A stretch of 64,000 nt of DNA from Azolla caroliniana (lineage: Eukaryota; Polypodiophyta), in assembly GCA_043228905.1 (NCBI GenBank), contig JBHGNT010000009.1, positions 5,456,001-5,520,000 of the forward strand, written 5' to 3'. The number at the start of each line of letters is the position of its first letter. Position 1 is the stretch's first letter. The translations under genes and the position numbers were made by a program. The notes beneath the pieces were generated by a model, which had not been told where the DNA came from, did no database searches, and saw only the letters and a list, made by a program, of their open reading frames with translations. Below are positions 43,664 through 53,703 of the stretch, piece after piece.

Positions 43664-45640
43664 CATCTACAACAAAAAAGAGAGGAAAACACTCTCCAAA
43701 TCTGAAAATTAATAAACACACAGTCAGTTCTCCCTTTCACTCCCTATAAATGCTTCATCCTCCATTAAAATCCTCCATCTCTTCCACCAATTTAGATGAA
43801 GTATATACATATACATTCTTCCCCTTTTCCATCTATAAGGACGACTTCCCCAAGCGAAGTTGTCCTTATAACATCAGCCACGTCGACGCCGGATATAACC
43901 CAAAGGATGTACGTACGACAACAAAATGATATGGTAACCTCATCACCTCAAGAAAAAATGCTTCGGCCTCCACACCATCTTCATTCAACCTTATCACAAA
44001 AAAATTCTTCATTCACTCCATATCAACCATGTCGTTGAATATCGCCAAATTCCTATATAAATAACAACAAACCTCATGATCTGCATCGGCCATCAGTCAT
44101 CATAGTAAGCAACCTAAAGTGTTCTTCATTCAGTCCACATAACATAGAAAGGAGGAAAACACTCTCCAAATCTAAAAAATTAATAAACACATAAGCAATT
44201 CTCCCTTTCACTCCCTAGAAATGCTCTATCCTCCATTAAAATCATCCATCTCTTCCACAAATTTAGGCGAAGTATATAATACATTTCCCCCCCTTTTCCC
44301 TCTATAAGGACGACTTCCCCAAGCAAAGTTGTCCTTATAACATTAGCCACGTCGATGATGGAAATCTCCCAAATGATGTACCATCTCGATTCATCCTTAT
44401 CATAAAAATTCTTCATTCAGTCCACATCAACCATCTCGTCGAATATCGCCAAGTTCTTGTATAAGTAACAACAAAATGAATGTAGACTATTTCCTCCTTC
44501 CCTCATGATCTGCTTCGTCCCCCACTCCATCATCACTCATCCTCTCGTCATGTTACCACACCATCATCGGTCATCGTAGTGAGAAGCCTAAAATTTTCTT
44601 CATTCAATCCACATAAAAAAGAAAAGAGGAAAACAGTCTCCAAATCTGAAAATTAATAAACACATATGCAATTCTCCCTTTCACTCCCTAGAAATGCTTC
44701 ATCCTCCATTAAAAAATCATCCATCTCTTCCACAAATTTAGACGAAGTATATAATACATTTTGTCCCCCTTTTCCCTCTATAAGGACGGCTTCCCCAAGC
44801 AAAGTTGTCCTTATAACATCAGCCATGTCGATGACGGAAATCTCCCAAATGATGTACCATCTCGAGTCATCCTTATCATAAAAATTCTTCATTCAGTCCA
44901 CATCAACCATCTCGTTGAATATCGCCAAGTTCTTGTATAAATAACAACAAAATGAATGTAAACTATTTCCTCCTTCCCTCATGATCTGCTTCGCCCCCCA
45001 CACCATCATCACTCATCCTCTCGTCATGTTACCACACCATCATCAGTCATTGTAGTGAGACCCCTAAAATCTTCTTCATTCAGTCCACATAACAAAGAAA
45101 AGAGGAAAACAATCTCCAAATCTGAAAATTAATAAACACACAGTCAGTTCTCCCTTTCACTCCCTAGAAATGCTTCATCCTCCATTAAAATCATCCATCT
45201 CTTCCATAAATTTAGACGAAGTATATATATACATTCTCTCCCCTTTTCCCTCTATAAGGATGACTTCCCCAAGCAAAGTTGTCCTTATAACATCAGCCAT
45301 GTCGATGACGGAAATCTCCCAAACGATGTACCTATGACAACAAAATGATATAGTAACCGCATCACCTGAAGCAAAAATGCTTCTGCCCCCACACCATCTT
45401 CACTCATCCTTATCATAAAAATTCTTCATTCAGTCCACATCAACCATCTCGCTGAATATCGCCAAGTCATGTCTAAATAACAACAAAATTAATCTAGAGT
45501 ATTTCCTCCTCCCCTCATGATCTGCTTTGGCCCCCACACCATCATCACTCATCCTCTCGTCATATTCCTATGCTTCAATCCATACCGCCACACCATCATC
45601 CGTCATTGTAGTGAGAAACCTAAAGTCTTCTTCATTCAAA
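43664..45640. repeat. Tandem array: four copies of a ~473-bp unit with a conserved hairpin
   Basis: The same ordered text (GAGGAAAACA-TCTCCAAATCTG, AATTAATAAACACA, TTCTCCCTTTCACTCCCTA, TCATCCATCTCTTCCA, then the hairpin, then CATCAGCCATGTCGATGACG, TTCTTCATTCAGTCCACAT and CATCATCACTCATCCTCTCG) recurs four times. The hairpin starts at 43834, 44303, 44779 and 45253, so spacing is 469, 476 and 474 bp. Copies differ by scattered substitutions and indels. The similar minus-strand frames at 44180-44416 and 44653-44892 are the repeat translated. Position suggests the 3' flank of the minus-strand LINE fragment at 45.9-46.5 kb, but a satellite-like array is also possible. Confidence 0.85.
43834..43870. 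repeat. Hairpin in unit 1 of the tandem array
   Basis: TATAAGGACGACTTC, spacer CCCAAGC, then GAAGTTGTCCTTATA: a 15-bp stem with a single G/T mismatch (G-U in RNA on one strand). Units 2-4 carry the same structure at 44303-44339, 44779-44815 and 45253-45289 with one or two mismatches. Confidence 0.85.
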
Positions 45641-45894
45641 CCACATCAACATGTCGATGATCCCAACCATCTTGCCCTCTCGCCAATGCCCGCCAACATC
45701 CTTCTCATGATATCAGCTTCAACCCCTACAACATCATTAGTCATCCTTACAAAAACAGAAAATGAACTTCCTCTAATCCACATCAATCATCTCGCCATTG
45801 TTGATGATCACCAACATATCAACTTCCTTCTCAAACACAACAAATTCAAAAATTATGTTCTTATGGGAAGGAAATATATTTCATCGCAACTTAA

Positions 45895-46530
45895 GAATGA
45901 AATAAGAAAGGACTAGGCGAAGGAAACAACCATCGTGGGGGCATATAATTCCAGCTATTTTCATGTGTTCCATCTAGCCATAGAGGTATTGGCCACCATA
46001 TTTGACGAATTTTCTTGCTTTTCTTATGCATCTTTTCTGCGGTTCCTTTGAAATTATCATACTCTCCCTTAATTGTGTGTACCAAGTTGTCCCAGAACAT
46101 CTTTATCATATCCACCACATTATACTCGATACCTTCATATTTCTTGCTGCATCGACACTTCCACCACACCCATAAAACATTAATCGAAACAATATTCCAA
46201 ACAAAAGTCTTTTTAAAATATTTACCAAGTGCTCGCAATGTTTGGGCAAACCGCTTCAATTCTATTCTCTAATACACGCAATGCTTCTGCACATTGTTCC
46301 CCTTCGTACACGGATACATGCACATCTAAAGACCCTCAAAAACAGCTCCCCATGTAAAAATTGCTCCTCTATATTTACACAAAAACATTCTCAATATTCT
46401 TCCCCAATATTTTCGAGCTGCAATACAAGTCCAAAACAAATGTTTCAATGTCTCCTCTTGTAATTGGCAACACATATAGTGACGATCATCAACTTGTCCT
46501 TTTAGATGAAAACCTAACATGTCCTTTTGT
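45895..46530 (-). pseudogene. LINE retrotransposon 3' coding end, copy C (zf-RVT domain)
   Basis: Minus-strand frames at 46326-46520 and 45891-46259 give LGFHLKGQVDD, then a Cys pair and LKHLFWTCIAARKYWGRIL, then GEYDNFKGTAEK and KKIRQIWWPIPLWLDGT. This is the same order as the zf-RVT and C-terminal tail of LINE copies A and B (KHVLWSCPLAQQVWNKVL; GQYDNMHGSLE; KKLLHLWNKLPLF). It is a related but diverged LINE family, frameshifted between the two blocks and lacking the RT core. Confidence 0.65.
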
Positions 46531-47460
46531 ATTAGTCATCCACTTAACCTCCCTTAGGCTAAATTTGACTCAAACCCTTGATCTTTCACACATAACACAA
46601 TTCCAATTCATTCCTTGTCCTTCTTATCATATTGTTGCTCTTCCCATCAATTTTTAATATAATACTAAATGTAACTCAATTCCTCCTATAGTCTCCCTAC
46701 ATCACGAAAACACTATTTAATATTCTTACCATTTTAAGTGGTTGACTATTTTTATTTGGTAGAGTAACTCCAAAAAGTTGTAAAAGGAGGTAACCAAAAT
46801 TCAGATTGACACAAGAAAGCCAATTGTGAGGGTGCATAAGAAGTCTATGATGACAAGTGGTAATCTAGCCAACAATTATAGACTCTATGCCGAAACTCAA
46901 GGATTATGCGACACAATTTCTATTGGATTTTATCTTCTTTATGTCGTACACCCATATAATGGGGTTGAGGATTTTATCCACAAGTATATGTTGATTTAGC
47001 CTAATGGGAATTAGTACGAGCTAATGTAATTTACTCTTCAACAATTGTAAGTATTTCAGAAGATTTGTTATAACTGCATGATTGACTATGGAATGAAGGG
47101 CATCATAAATCTTCTAGAACAAAAATTGAGTAATTGAATGTCAATTAATGAAAAAACTTTTGTAAATTCATGGGGGAGGTTATCAAATCCATACATTCGA
47201 CGAATGAACATTTGGGCTCCAAACAAAAAGTTAGCTTCCTTCAAAACTTCAACATCTAATCAATCCATAAGTGCCCAAAGAATCCGTGAGCACCCGATGA
47301 ACCCACAAGCATCTATTAAATCCACAAGCACCCATTCATTCCACAAGCACTTGATCATTCCATGAGGGAAAATCATAGGAGGAATTGAGTTAAATTAGGT
47401 ATATTAAAAAAGTTGAATGATAGATTGAGATTGTGGTAAAAAAGGTATAATGTGAGTTGG
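46531..47460. other. Intergenic, no gene recognised
   Basis: AT-rich. Near 47260-47360 the phrase CACAAGCA(C/T) recurs three or four times at irregular 20-40 bp spacing. The 75-codon plus frame across it is not convincing. Confidence 0.4.
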
Positions 47461-47469
47461 AATTAACTA

Positions 47470-47535
47470 TAGCTCAATAGGTGAAAGCATGTGTTATGAG
47501 TGACAGGTAAGATGTTTGAGTCCAACTTGGACCAT
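47470..47535 (+). repeat. Candidate tRNA-derived SINE head
   Basis: A pol III A-box-like TAGCTCAATAGG (47470-47481) is followed 44 bp later by a B-box-like GTTTGAGTCC (47514-47523), the spacing seen in tRNA-derived SINEs. No tRNA cloverleaf could be drawn and no TSD or tail was fixed. It lies ~170 bp outside the copia-2 LTR. Confidence 0.4.
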
Positions 47536-47699
47536 AGGATATCGACTGGATAAATTAATGTGATCATGGTGAGCATTATGAAATGTTAGTTATTTGTTCC
47601 TTCATTTTCGGTTTTCACTAGAGGGGAAACATGGGGGGTGGGGATATTTGCTCTCAGGGGACGCAAAAGCATTGCCGGAATTTGAAAAGAGAAAGCTAG

Positions 47700-48469
47700 G
47701 GTTGCAAATCAAGAGGGCGTGCAAGATCAACAATCTCAAAAGTGATGGGAATAGAGGTCGGAATTGGCCAGCCACTCACGAATATGATTCAACTAACAAG
47801 GAAACACAAGACAAAATACAAACAAAAATGTAAAATAGAAAAGCCAAAGTTTTATATGGAAAACCCTAAAACGGGAAAACCACGGGAGCCCTTTGACTCC
47901 AAAACTTCACTATATAGAAGTGTATACAAATAGTTCCACCCTCCTTAGATCATTGGAGAAATACCAAATATCAAGGCCACAACCTTGACCTAAACCTCGT
48001 CTAAGATAGCAGACAAAAATCACAAAAACAATAGAGATAACACAGAATAAAAGCACTTCATACAGTAAGATAGGAAATCTGCTCTCAAGCTAGAACTCTG
48101 TTTGATGCATCTACAGTGTGCATGATCCTCTATTGCTTTTGCGCTCTCTTTCATTCTCTAACGTTCTCAATTTCTTTTCTTGTTATCTCACAGTTCTTCA
48201 TACACTATTCTGCATAACAACGTTATACATAAAAAAAGTTCACATAGAACATATACATACATACATACATACATATAATAATTTACAATTTTAGCCCTTT
48301 GTCGATTGCAACGACTCTTAGCCGTAAGCCGAATTGACTCTTGGCCGATCCATAGACGGCTATGGCTCTTAGCTGATCCATGGCCCTTAGCCGACTTCCG
48401 GCCCCTTTGCCGGCTCTTGTCCGACTCTCGGCTCTTCCTCCTCCCATGAGGAGGGAAACATACATAACA
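47700..48469 (-). repeat. copia-2 3' LTR (left edge approximate)
   Basis: The right end is fixed: ...CATACATAACA at 48469 sits against a purine tract. The middle contains GGAAAACCCTAAAACGGG and CCACGGGAG, almost the same as in the copia-1 LTR (GGAAAACCCTAGACGGG, CCACGGGAG), and a CCGAC/CCGGC-rich stretch near 48340-48440, so copia-2 is a diverged relative of copia-1. The left boundary is estimated from the copia-1 layout. Confidence 0.65.
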
Positions 48470-49323
48470 AACTCCCCTTACACTCCTACATGGGAGAGTC
48501 AACTGGACTTGTCCTTGGCCGACAAGCAATGAGCTTTTCCATAGACAAAACCTTTGTAAGCATATCTGATTCATTTTTATCAGTATGGATCTTTACAAGA
48601 GCAAACTCATATTCATCCGCTCTCCATCGTAACTAGTGGTACCTTTCTTTGTGTGTGCTTGGTATGAGAGTGGTAGACAACATTCTTAGCAAGGTGGATG
48701 GCACTTTGATTATCGCAGTGAAGTAGGAATTTGTCTTACTTCATTCCTAGCTCACTCAGAAAATCCCTTATCCAAATCAATTCCTCTTCGGCCTCAATTG
48801 TAGCCATATACTCAGCCTTTGTGGATGACAAAGCCACAACCTTTTACAATCTTGATTGCCATGACATGACTTCCCCTGCATAAGTCATCCCATATCTTGA
48901 TGTGGATTGGCCGGAGTCAAGATCACCCGACATATCAGAATTTGTGAAACCTTTAAGCATAGGTTTACCGGGGCCATACCTAAGGCATATACCCGAGGTG
49001 CCTTTCAGGTATCTGAGTATCCATTTCACTACAACCCAACGCTCGTTTCCAAGATTGCTCATAAATAAGCTAACAGTCCCAACATCAAATGCAATGTTTG
49101 GTATGGTACAAACCATAGCATACATTAGGCAACCAACAACTTAGGCATACGACACCTTTTTCATGTTAGCCTTATCCTGTTCACCTTTCAGACATTGACC
49201 AGAATTCAACTTACAGTTCACTGCTAGTGCAGATCTAACATGTTTTGCATTATACATATTAAACCTTTGTAGTATTTTTGTCACATGTTTCTTTTGTGAC
49301 AGCCATAGGGTGTTTTTAGCCCT
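48470..49323 (-). pseudogene. copia-2 pol 3' fragment (end of RT and RNase H)
   Basis: The minus strand gives LMYAMVCTIPNI, WILRYLKGTSGICLRYG, GFTNSDMSGD, MTYAGEVMSWQSRL and, further on, a decayed AEYMA, CDNQSAIHLAKN and HSHTKH. All are in the same order as the copia-1 C-terminus and very similar to it. A purine tract (AAGGGGAGTT on the minus strand, 48470-48479) separates it from the LTR. Stops interrupt it, and the 5' part ends abruptly at 49323 where the copia-3 LTR begins. The rest of copia-2 should lie beyond copia-3 but was not recognised. Confidence 0.8.
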
Positions 49324-50335
49324 TGTTAGAGTCTGAGACCGTCAACACGGAAACAAGAACAATATCTATGTTGAGAAGATCACCAAGTTAACCAGTTAAA
49401 GCAAGATCAAGGAGACAGAGAGAGAAGGGAGAGAGACAAAGAGACACACAATGTAATAGTCTAATTCTAAAAGTTACAATACAAGAATGACACTATCAAC
49501 ATCATCACAACTAAGTTACAAGAGTCAGTTCAAATACCGACTGACTTAGAGAAACTGCCCTTTATACTATTTACATAAATTGCCTAAACCTAGTCTGTCC
49601 AAAACAAGGTTGTTAGGTATAGTACAGATACCATACGTATTTAACGTATTAATACCCGTATAGTACCTCCCAATTTAAAAATACGTTAAATACGTTTTCT
49701 TAATATGTTAAATACTTATAAAATACGTAAAGTACGTAAAATATGTATTTTACGTATAGTATGTTAAATACTTCTAGAATTTGAAAATTATTTACCTTTC
49801 TAAAAAATATCTATAATATTGTAAAAAATATCTATGTTTACACAATTTTGTGATGTACAATATAGTTCTACATCTAGTGTGTATCACGATGTTCTACTTC
49901 AAATTATAATTATTTACAATTATGCCTTCATAGATTGAGGAATCGTCTACGATTATCACACTCATGATAGGTTTCTCTTTTCTTCTTCTTCTTCTTCTTC
50001 TTCTTCTTCTTGATCTTCTTCATCGTCGTCTCTTCTATTCTTCTTTCTTCCTTCCTTTGGCTTCTTTTTCACTAAAATCTTTTTTTTCTTTTGCTTTTTG
50101 TTAGGGTTTTACTTACATTTTCTTTATAAATACGTATTATACTATTTTTTTATAAATACGTTAAATACCGTATTGGACAAATGTACATGATATTTGATTG
50201 AACAACATTGAGGTATAGTACGTACTATACAAATGATGAGGTACTATACGTATTTAAACGTTAAATACGAGTACGTAAACAACCATGAACTCCAAAAGGA
50301 CAGTGTGAACACGGTCATTATACACCCATATTTGA
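49324..50335 (-). repeat. copia-3 3' LTR with an internal insertion
   Basis: Begins TGTTAGAGTCTGAGACC at 49324 and ends ...ATATTTGACA at 50335, against the purine tract. About 1.01 kb long, but roughly 675 bp of that (49609-50283) look like a later insertion. It starts exactly inside copia-2 coding sequence, which indicates that copia-3 inserted into copia-2. Confidence 0.65.
49609..50283. mobile_element. AT-rich inverted-repeat insertion (MITE-like) in the copia-3 LTR
   Basis: Both ends carry GTTGTT (inverted at the right end) and, just inside, inverted clusters of TACGTATTTAACGTAT and TATAGTACCTC. Left: ACGTATTTAACGTATTAATAC, then GTATAGTACCTC. Right: GAGGTACTATACGTATTTAA, then CGTTAAATACG. 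The inside is AT-rich with many ACGTAAATACGT-like words and a (CTT)n run at 49981-50010. No protein. A TSD was not found, so the exact ends and class remain open. Confidence 0.5.
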
Positions 50336-50345
50336 CACTCCCCCA
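50336..50345 (-). other. copia-3 polypurine tract
   Basis: Minus strand TTATGGGGGAG, immediately inside the 3' LTR. Confidence 0.7.
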
Positions 50346-50571
50346 TAATGGGCGTATACAACAAAAAATATGCACTAAAAGGAGTAAACAAAAAGAGTAC
50401 ATATTTATAGAAAGGTTATCAAACAAATCGGCCTTGTCCGAATTGGAAATATCTGGGAACAAAAAGGCCAGGTCGGCCGAGGCCGGAAGAGCTAAAGCCA
50501 AATCACTTAGTTCGAAAGGGAATCCTAATCGAAGAGGCCGAAGTCGAGTTGGTTATGCCAATTGCTGATTG

Positions 50572-50960
50572 TTAGAAACCATTTTGAATGTCTAACTCAA
50601 TCAGAAACCATCTAGTGCCGAAGGGATTGGAAAGCATCTGGTGCCGAAGGGATTGGAATCGATCTGCCAGAAGACACTTGGTCATCCCATTTGTGACACT
50701 ATCGGTCGTAGATATCTTCTTGAGACTGGTTTTCCCTGAAATGACGCAGTCTCGAACAAAGTGATATCTCACATTGATGTGCTTTGAGGCGTTGTGATGG
50801 ACCGAATTTCTTAACAAAGCGACAACACCCCGACTGTCACTATAGACAACTGAAGCCAAGTCGAAGTCGACTTGTCGAAATGTGTGCGTTAGCCGACCGA
50901 GCCATAAACCCTCTTTCGCCACGTTGTCGTGCCTTTCGGCTCCGGATCGTTTGTGTGAGT
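50572..50960 (-). pseudogene. copia-3 RNase H C-terminal piece
   Basis: The minus strand gives AKEGLWLGRL, VVYSDSRGVVALLRNSVHH, ASKHINVRYHFVRDCV and STTDSVTNGMTKCL, the terminal part of a Copia RNase H (CD-SA-L, HI-RYHFIR, D-LTK motifs). It is separated from the rest of the domain by the insertion at about 50961-51719. Confidence 0.8.
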
Positions 50961-51719
50961 CGGGTGGGAACCACCGGGGTTTTGGACTAGGAGAAAAGAA
51001 AAATACAAATAAGGCTAGTAAAGAATAGGTATAAAGAGTTATAAGATAAGAATCTCGTGAATCCCACGAGTTTAGTATATTTAGTCAATATTTAGGTAGT
51101 AAGAGAGAATTATTTTAGCAAATTCGTGAATCCCACGAATATTTTAGATTGATTGATCATTATAGAAAAATAATCAACAAAAACTACAATGTGCTCCCCA
51201 TCCTTATATAGTGATGGGAGAGACTAAGCATAGCTACATGCTTTTTTCTAATATGTTCATGCACACTAAATGTGCATGTGATGCTTTCTTAATCCTTGCT
51301 TTTATTTGCTAAATATAGTGCTCATGCACGCTAGATGTGCATGAGTCACTTTTTAGTTGCTTGCGTTTTTCTATAAAATATTCACGCACTCTAAAAATGC
51401 ATGATTTACCTTTTAATAAAGGTAGGCGCAAATAAAGCACTTATAGTTATTAAATCTATTTGTAAAACATTAAAGATAAGGTAGCATAATGGTAAAGTTG
51501 AGGTTTGGCTATGTGGAGGTACAAGGTTCAAATCTTGCCCTATGCATGTGATAAATATCTTGATATTCTTATTTTATTTATTGGTGATAAATATCTTGAT
51601 ATTCTTATTTTATTTATTTATATGTAATTAAATCGGTTATATTATTTTTACTTTTTCACGTAGTGTACGAAATACACTACGACAACGTCAAACGCAACTA
51701 CATATTCGATGTATCAATG
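50961..51719. mobile_element. ~760-bp insertion splitting the copia-3 RNase H; carries a SINE-like head
   Basis: Unlike its GC-richer flanks, this block is AT-rich, non-coding and interrupts the RNase H between GAISWKSKL (left edge of the 51.7-kb piece) and AKEGLWL (50.9 kb). It contains twice-repeated TCGTGAATCCCACGA-type words, two CATGCAC...GTGCATG hairpins near 51269-51293 and 51312-51337, and the pol III-like boxes at 51482-51534. Exact ends and TSD could not be fixed; it may be a solo LTR plus a SINE. Confidence 0.55.
51482..51620 (+). repeat. Candidate tRNA-derived SINE
   Basis: The A-box-like TAGCATAATGG (51482-51492) and B-box-like GGTTCAAATC (51525-51534) are 43 bp apart. Then comes a T-rich tail made of two copies of a 36-bp unit starting GTGATAAATATCTTG (51548 and 51584). 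The layout fits a plant SINE with a tandemly duplicated tail. Confidence 0.5.
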
Positions 51720-52767
51720 CACTCCTAAAGTTTTGACTTCCATGAGATTGCTCCATTGCCGAATTTAAAGCAGTATTTGGTTCTTGATTTTTGGCTGGCC
51801 ATACAGTTGGCAAAGTCTGAGTCGGTATAATCGACTATGCCTGAAATATCATTCGGGCCGAATAGGATGCTATAGTCTTTTGTGCCCACGAGGTATCTGA
51901 ACACATGATTTATTGCGTTCCAATGCGCTCGTCCAGGATAGTGCATGAATCTATTGAAGACTTTGACGACATGAGCAATGCCAGCCATGTCGCAACCATG
52001 GCGTACATCAAGGATATGATTATCGGTTCATACGGTACTAACTTCATAACTTCCCCCTCCGATTTGGATGTCGGGCAATCTCTTTGAGATAACCGAAGAT
52101 TAATGGGGAATGAGGTCGAAGCAGATTTGGCTGATTGCATGTTGAAGCATTCCAAGATACGTCTAATATAGTCGGCTTGACATAGGAACAATTGTCTTTG
52201 ATTCCGAAGACGACTTATCTTCATCCCCAGAATGTGTCTTGCTAGACTGAGGTCCTTCATGGCGAGCCGAACAAGATTGGCAAGCTCTCCAACATGTTGG
52301 TCGGAGAGTAGCATGTTGTTCACGTAGATGATGAGGAAGATGGGAGACCCATGTCGAGTTGTTTTGGTGAAGAGGCAATGGTCCTCATCGCTCTTTGAGA
52401 AGCTGACCGATTGGATGAAGTCGTCGAACTTCTTGTACCACTGATTGGGTGCCTGCTTTAGGCCGTATAGATTCTTCCTGAGTCGGCAGATTAGATGTTC
52501 CTGACCAGATACCATGAAGCCTTTCGGCTATTCCATATAAATTTCCTCCTCTAGGTCACCATAGAGGAATGTCGTTTTTACATCTAATTGAATCAATTCC
52601 AAATTCTCGGTTGCCACGATGTCGAGCATAAAGCGTAGGATTGCCATTTTCACCATTGGCGAAAAGATTTTGTCGAAGTTGATGCCATGTTCTTGTCGAA
52701 ACCCTTTTGCTACTAGTTTGACCTTGAATTTTGGGGTGGCCGAATCAGACGTCTCTTTTAGTCTATA
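51720..52767 (-). pseudogene. copia-3 reverse transcriptase and RNase H N-terminal piece
   Basis: From 52767 leftwards on the minus strand: YRLKETSDSATPKFKVKLVA, then FDKIFSPMVKMA, LIQLDVKTTFL and GDLEEEIYME (frame broken near 52530). Next come HLICRLRKNLYGLKQAPNQWYKK, IYVNNMLL (the catalytic YVDDM has become YVNNM), LGMKISR, WNAINHVFRYLVGT, YTDSDFANC and GAISWKSKL. The double Asp loss in the RT core, frame changes and stops make it dead. The right edge at 52767 is the insertion point of the nested LTR element, and the coding register resumes at 56011. Confidence 0.88.
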
Positions 52768-53266
52768 TGTTGTAGGTTTTAGGGTTAGGGTTAAGGACGA
52801 TGATAATCATGATAAAGATAGACATGGTGGTTATGATGATGATGGAGAGTATGGGATTGATGGCAAGAGAGATCATGTGAATTGAGAAGCATTGTGGGGT
52901 GGGGGGTGGTGCCTAGAATGGCTCCACCCCCCTCCCAAGGGGATTCAACGTTAAGGGGGAGAGAGAGAGAGAGATGACAAAGAGAGAGAGAAAATGGTTA
53001 TTCATTTTTCATTCATTCCCCATAAGGGGGTTAAATAGTACAAGAGGGGGTAGATACAAAGGGGTGTAAGCCCCCTAGAGCATTCATACTGGACACTCAC
53101 TCACACCTCCTTGTATCCATCCACATGCACACACGTGTGCATGTGTTCACATATGTATTGACATACAATTACATTTATGCCCCCTACACACACACAACAA
53201 TCATCATGATAACATTTGACCCTCGCTCATCACATTGACTCTCCGTACATCTCGTACGGGGTAACA
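52768..53266 (+). repeat. Nested element 5' LTR
   Basis: Starts TGTTGTAGGTTTTAGGGTTA, which includes telomere-like TTTAGGG/TTAGGG wording, and ends ACGGGGTAACA. Has a (GA)n stretch near 52961-52972 and a CCCCC-rich segment. Confidence 0.93.
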
Positions 53267-53271
53267 CAATA

Positions 53272-53287
53272 TGGCACGCCCGTGGGA
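53272..53287 (+). other. Candidate primer binding site of the nested element
   Basis: TGGCACGCCCGTGGGA begins five bases after the 5' LTR. A very similar TGGCACGCC-type primer site is known in plant Gypsy elements; I cannot name the tRNA with confidence. Confidence 0.5.
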
Positions 53288-53550
53288 AAGTGCCTTGCAC
53301 GTCGATCCCACATGCCTTGATGATGATATTTCTTCGACCGAAACTTCCATCGGTTCTTTCAACGATCGACTCCCTCGATCGGAATGCTTGACTCGAACAT
53401 CTTTGTCGGTCAGCAAATCGTCCGCGACACAAACATTCTCGTTCTGTCGGCTTACGAACTTCGTCATGGGTCCAAAATCATGTCGTATGTATGTGTGTTC
53501 TTCCTTTGTTTTGAGTGTGTGTGAGTAGTCTTGGGGATTTTCAAAATTCT

Positions 53551-53703
53551 AGTGGTGCCCTCTTGTTTTTAAAATTTTATATTGTACCCTTATGTTTATG
53601 AAATCTTTATGAATACCCTTTATGTTTTTAAAATTTTGACAATGCCCTCAGGTTTTTGGAAATTTGTGGGATGCCCTCATTGTTTAGAAATTTCTTGGAT
53701 GCT
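53551..53703. repeat. Short tandem array in the nested element, about five ~30-bp units
   Basis: Units of the form (G/T)(A/G)TGCCCTC-TGTTTTTAAAATTTT recur five times with decay. Together with the following T/C-rich DNA they fill the internal region. Confidence 0.7.

Noticed and set aside
44180-44892. Two similar 78-79-codon minus-strand frames that look like a small gene family
   Set aside because: They are the translated tandem repeat unit; the other two units do not keep the frame open.
43664-45640. Possible CRISPR-like array of repeats with hairpins
   Set aside because: Units are ~473 bp and contiguous with no short spacers; the context is a plant nuclear genome with LINE remnants.
45527-45916. 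129-codon plus-strand frame
   Set aside because: Overlaps the last tandem unit and the 3' flank of a minus-strand LINE; Ser/His/Pro-rich with no motif.
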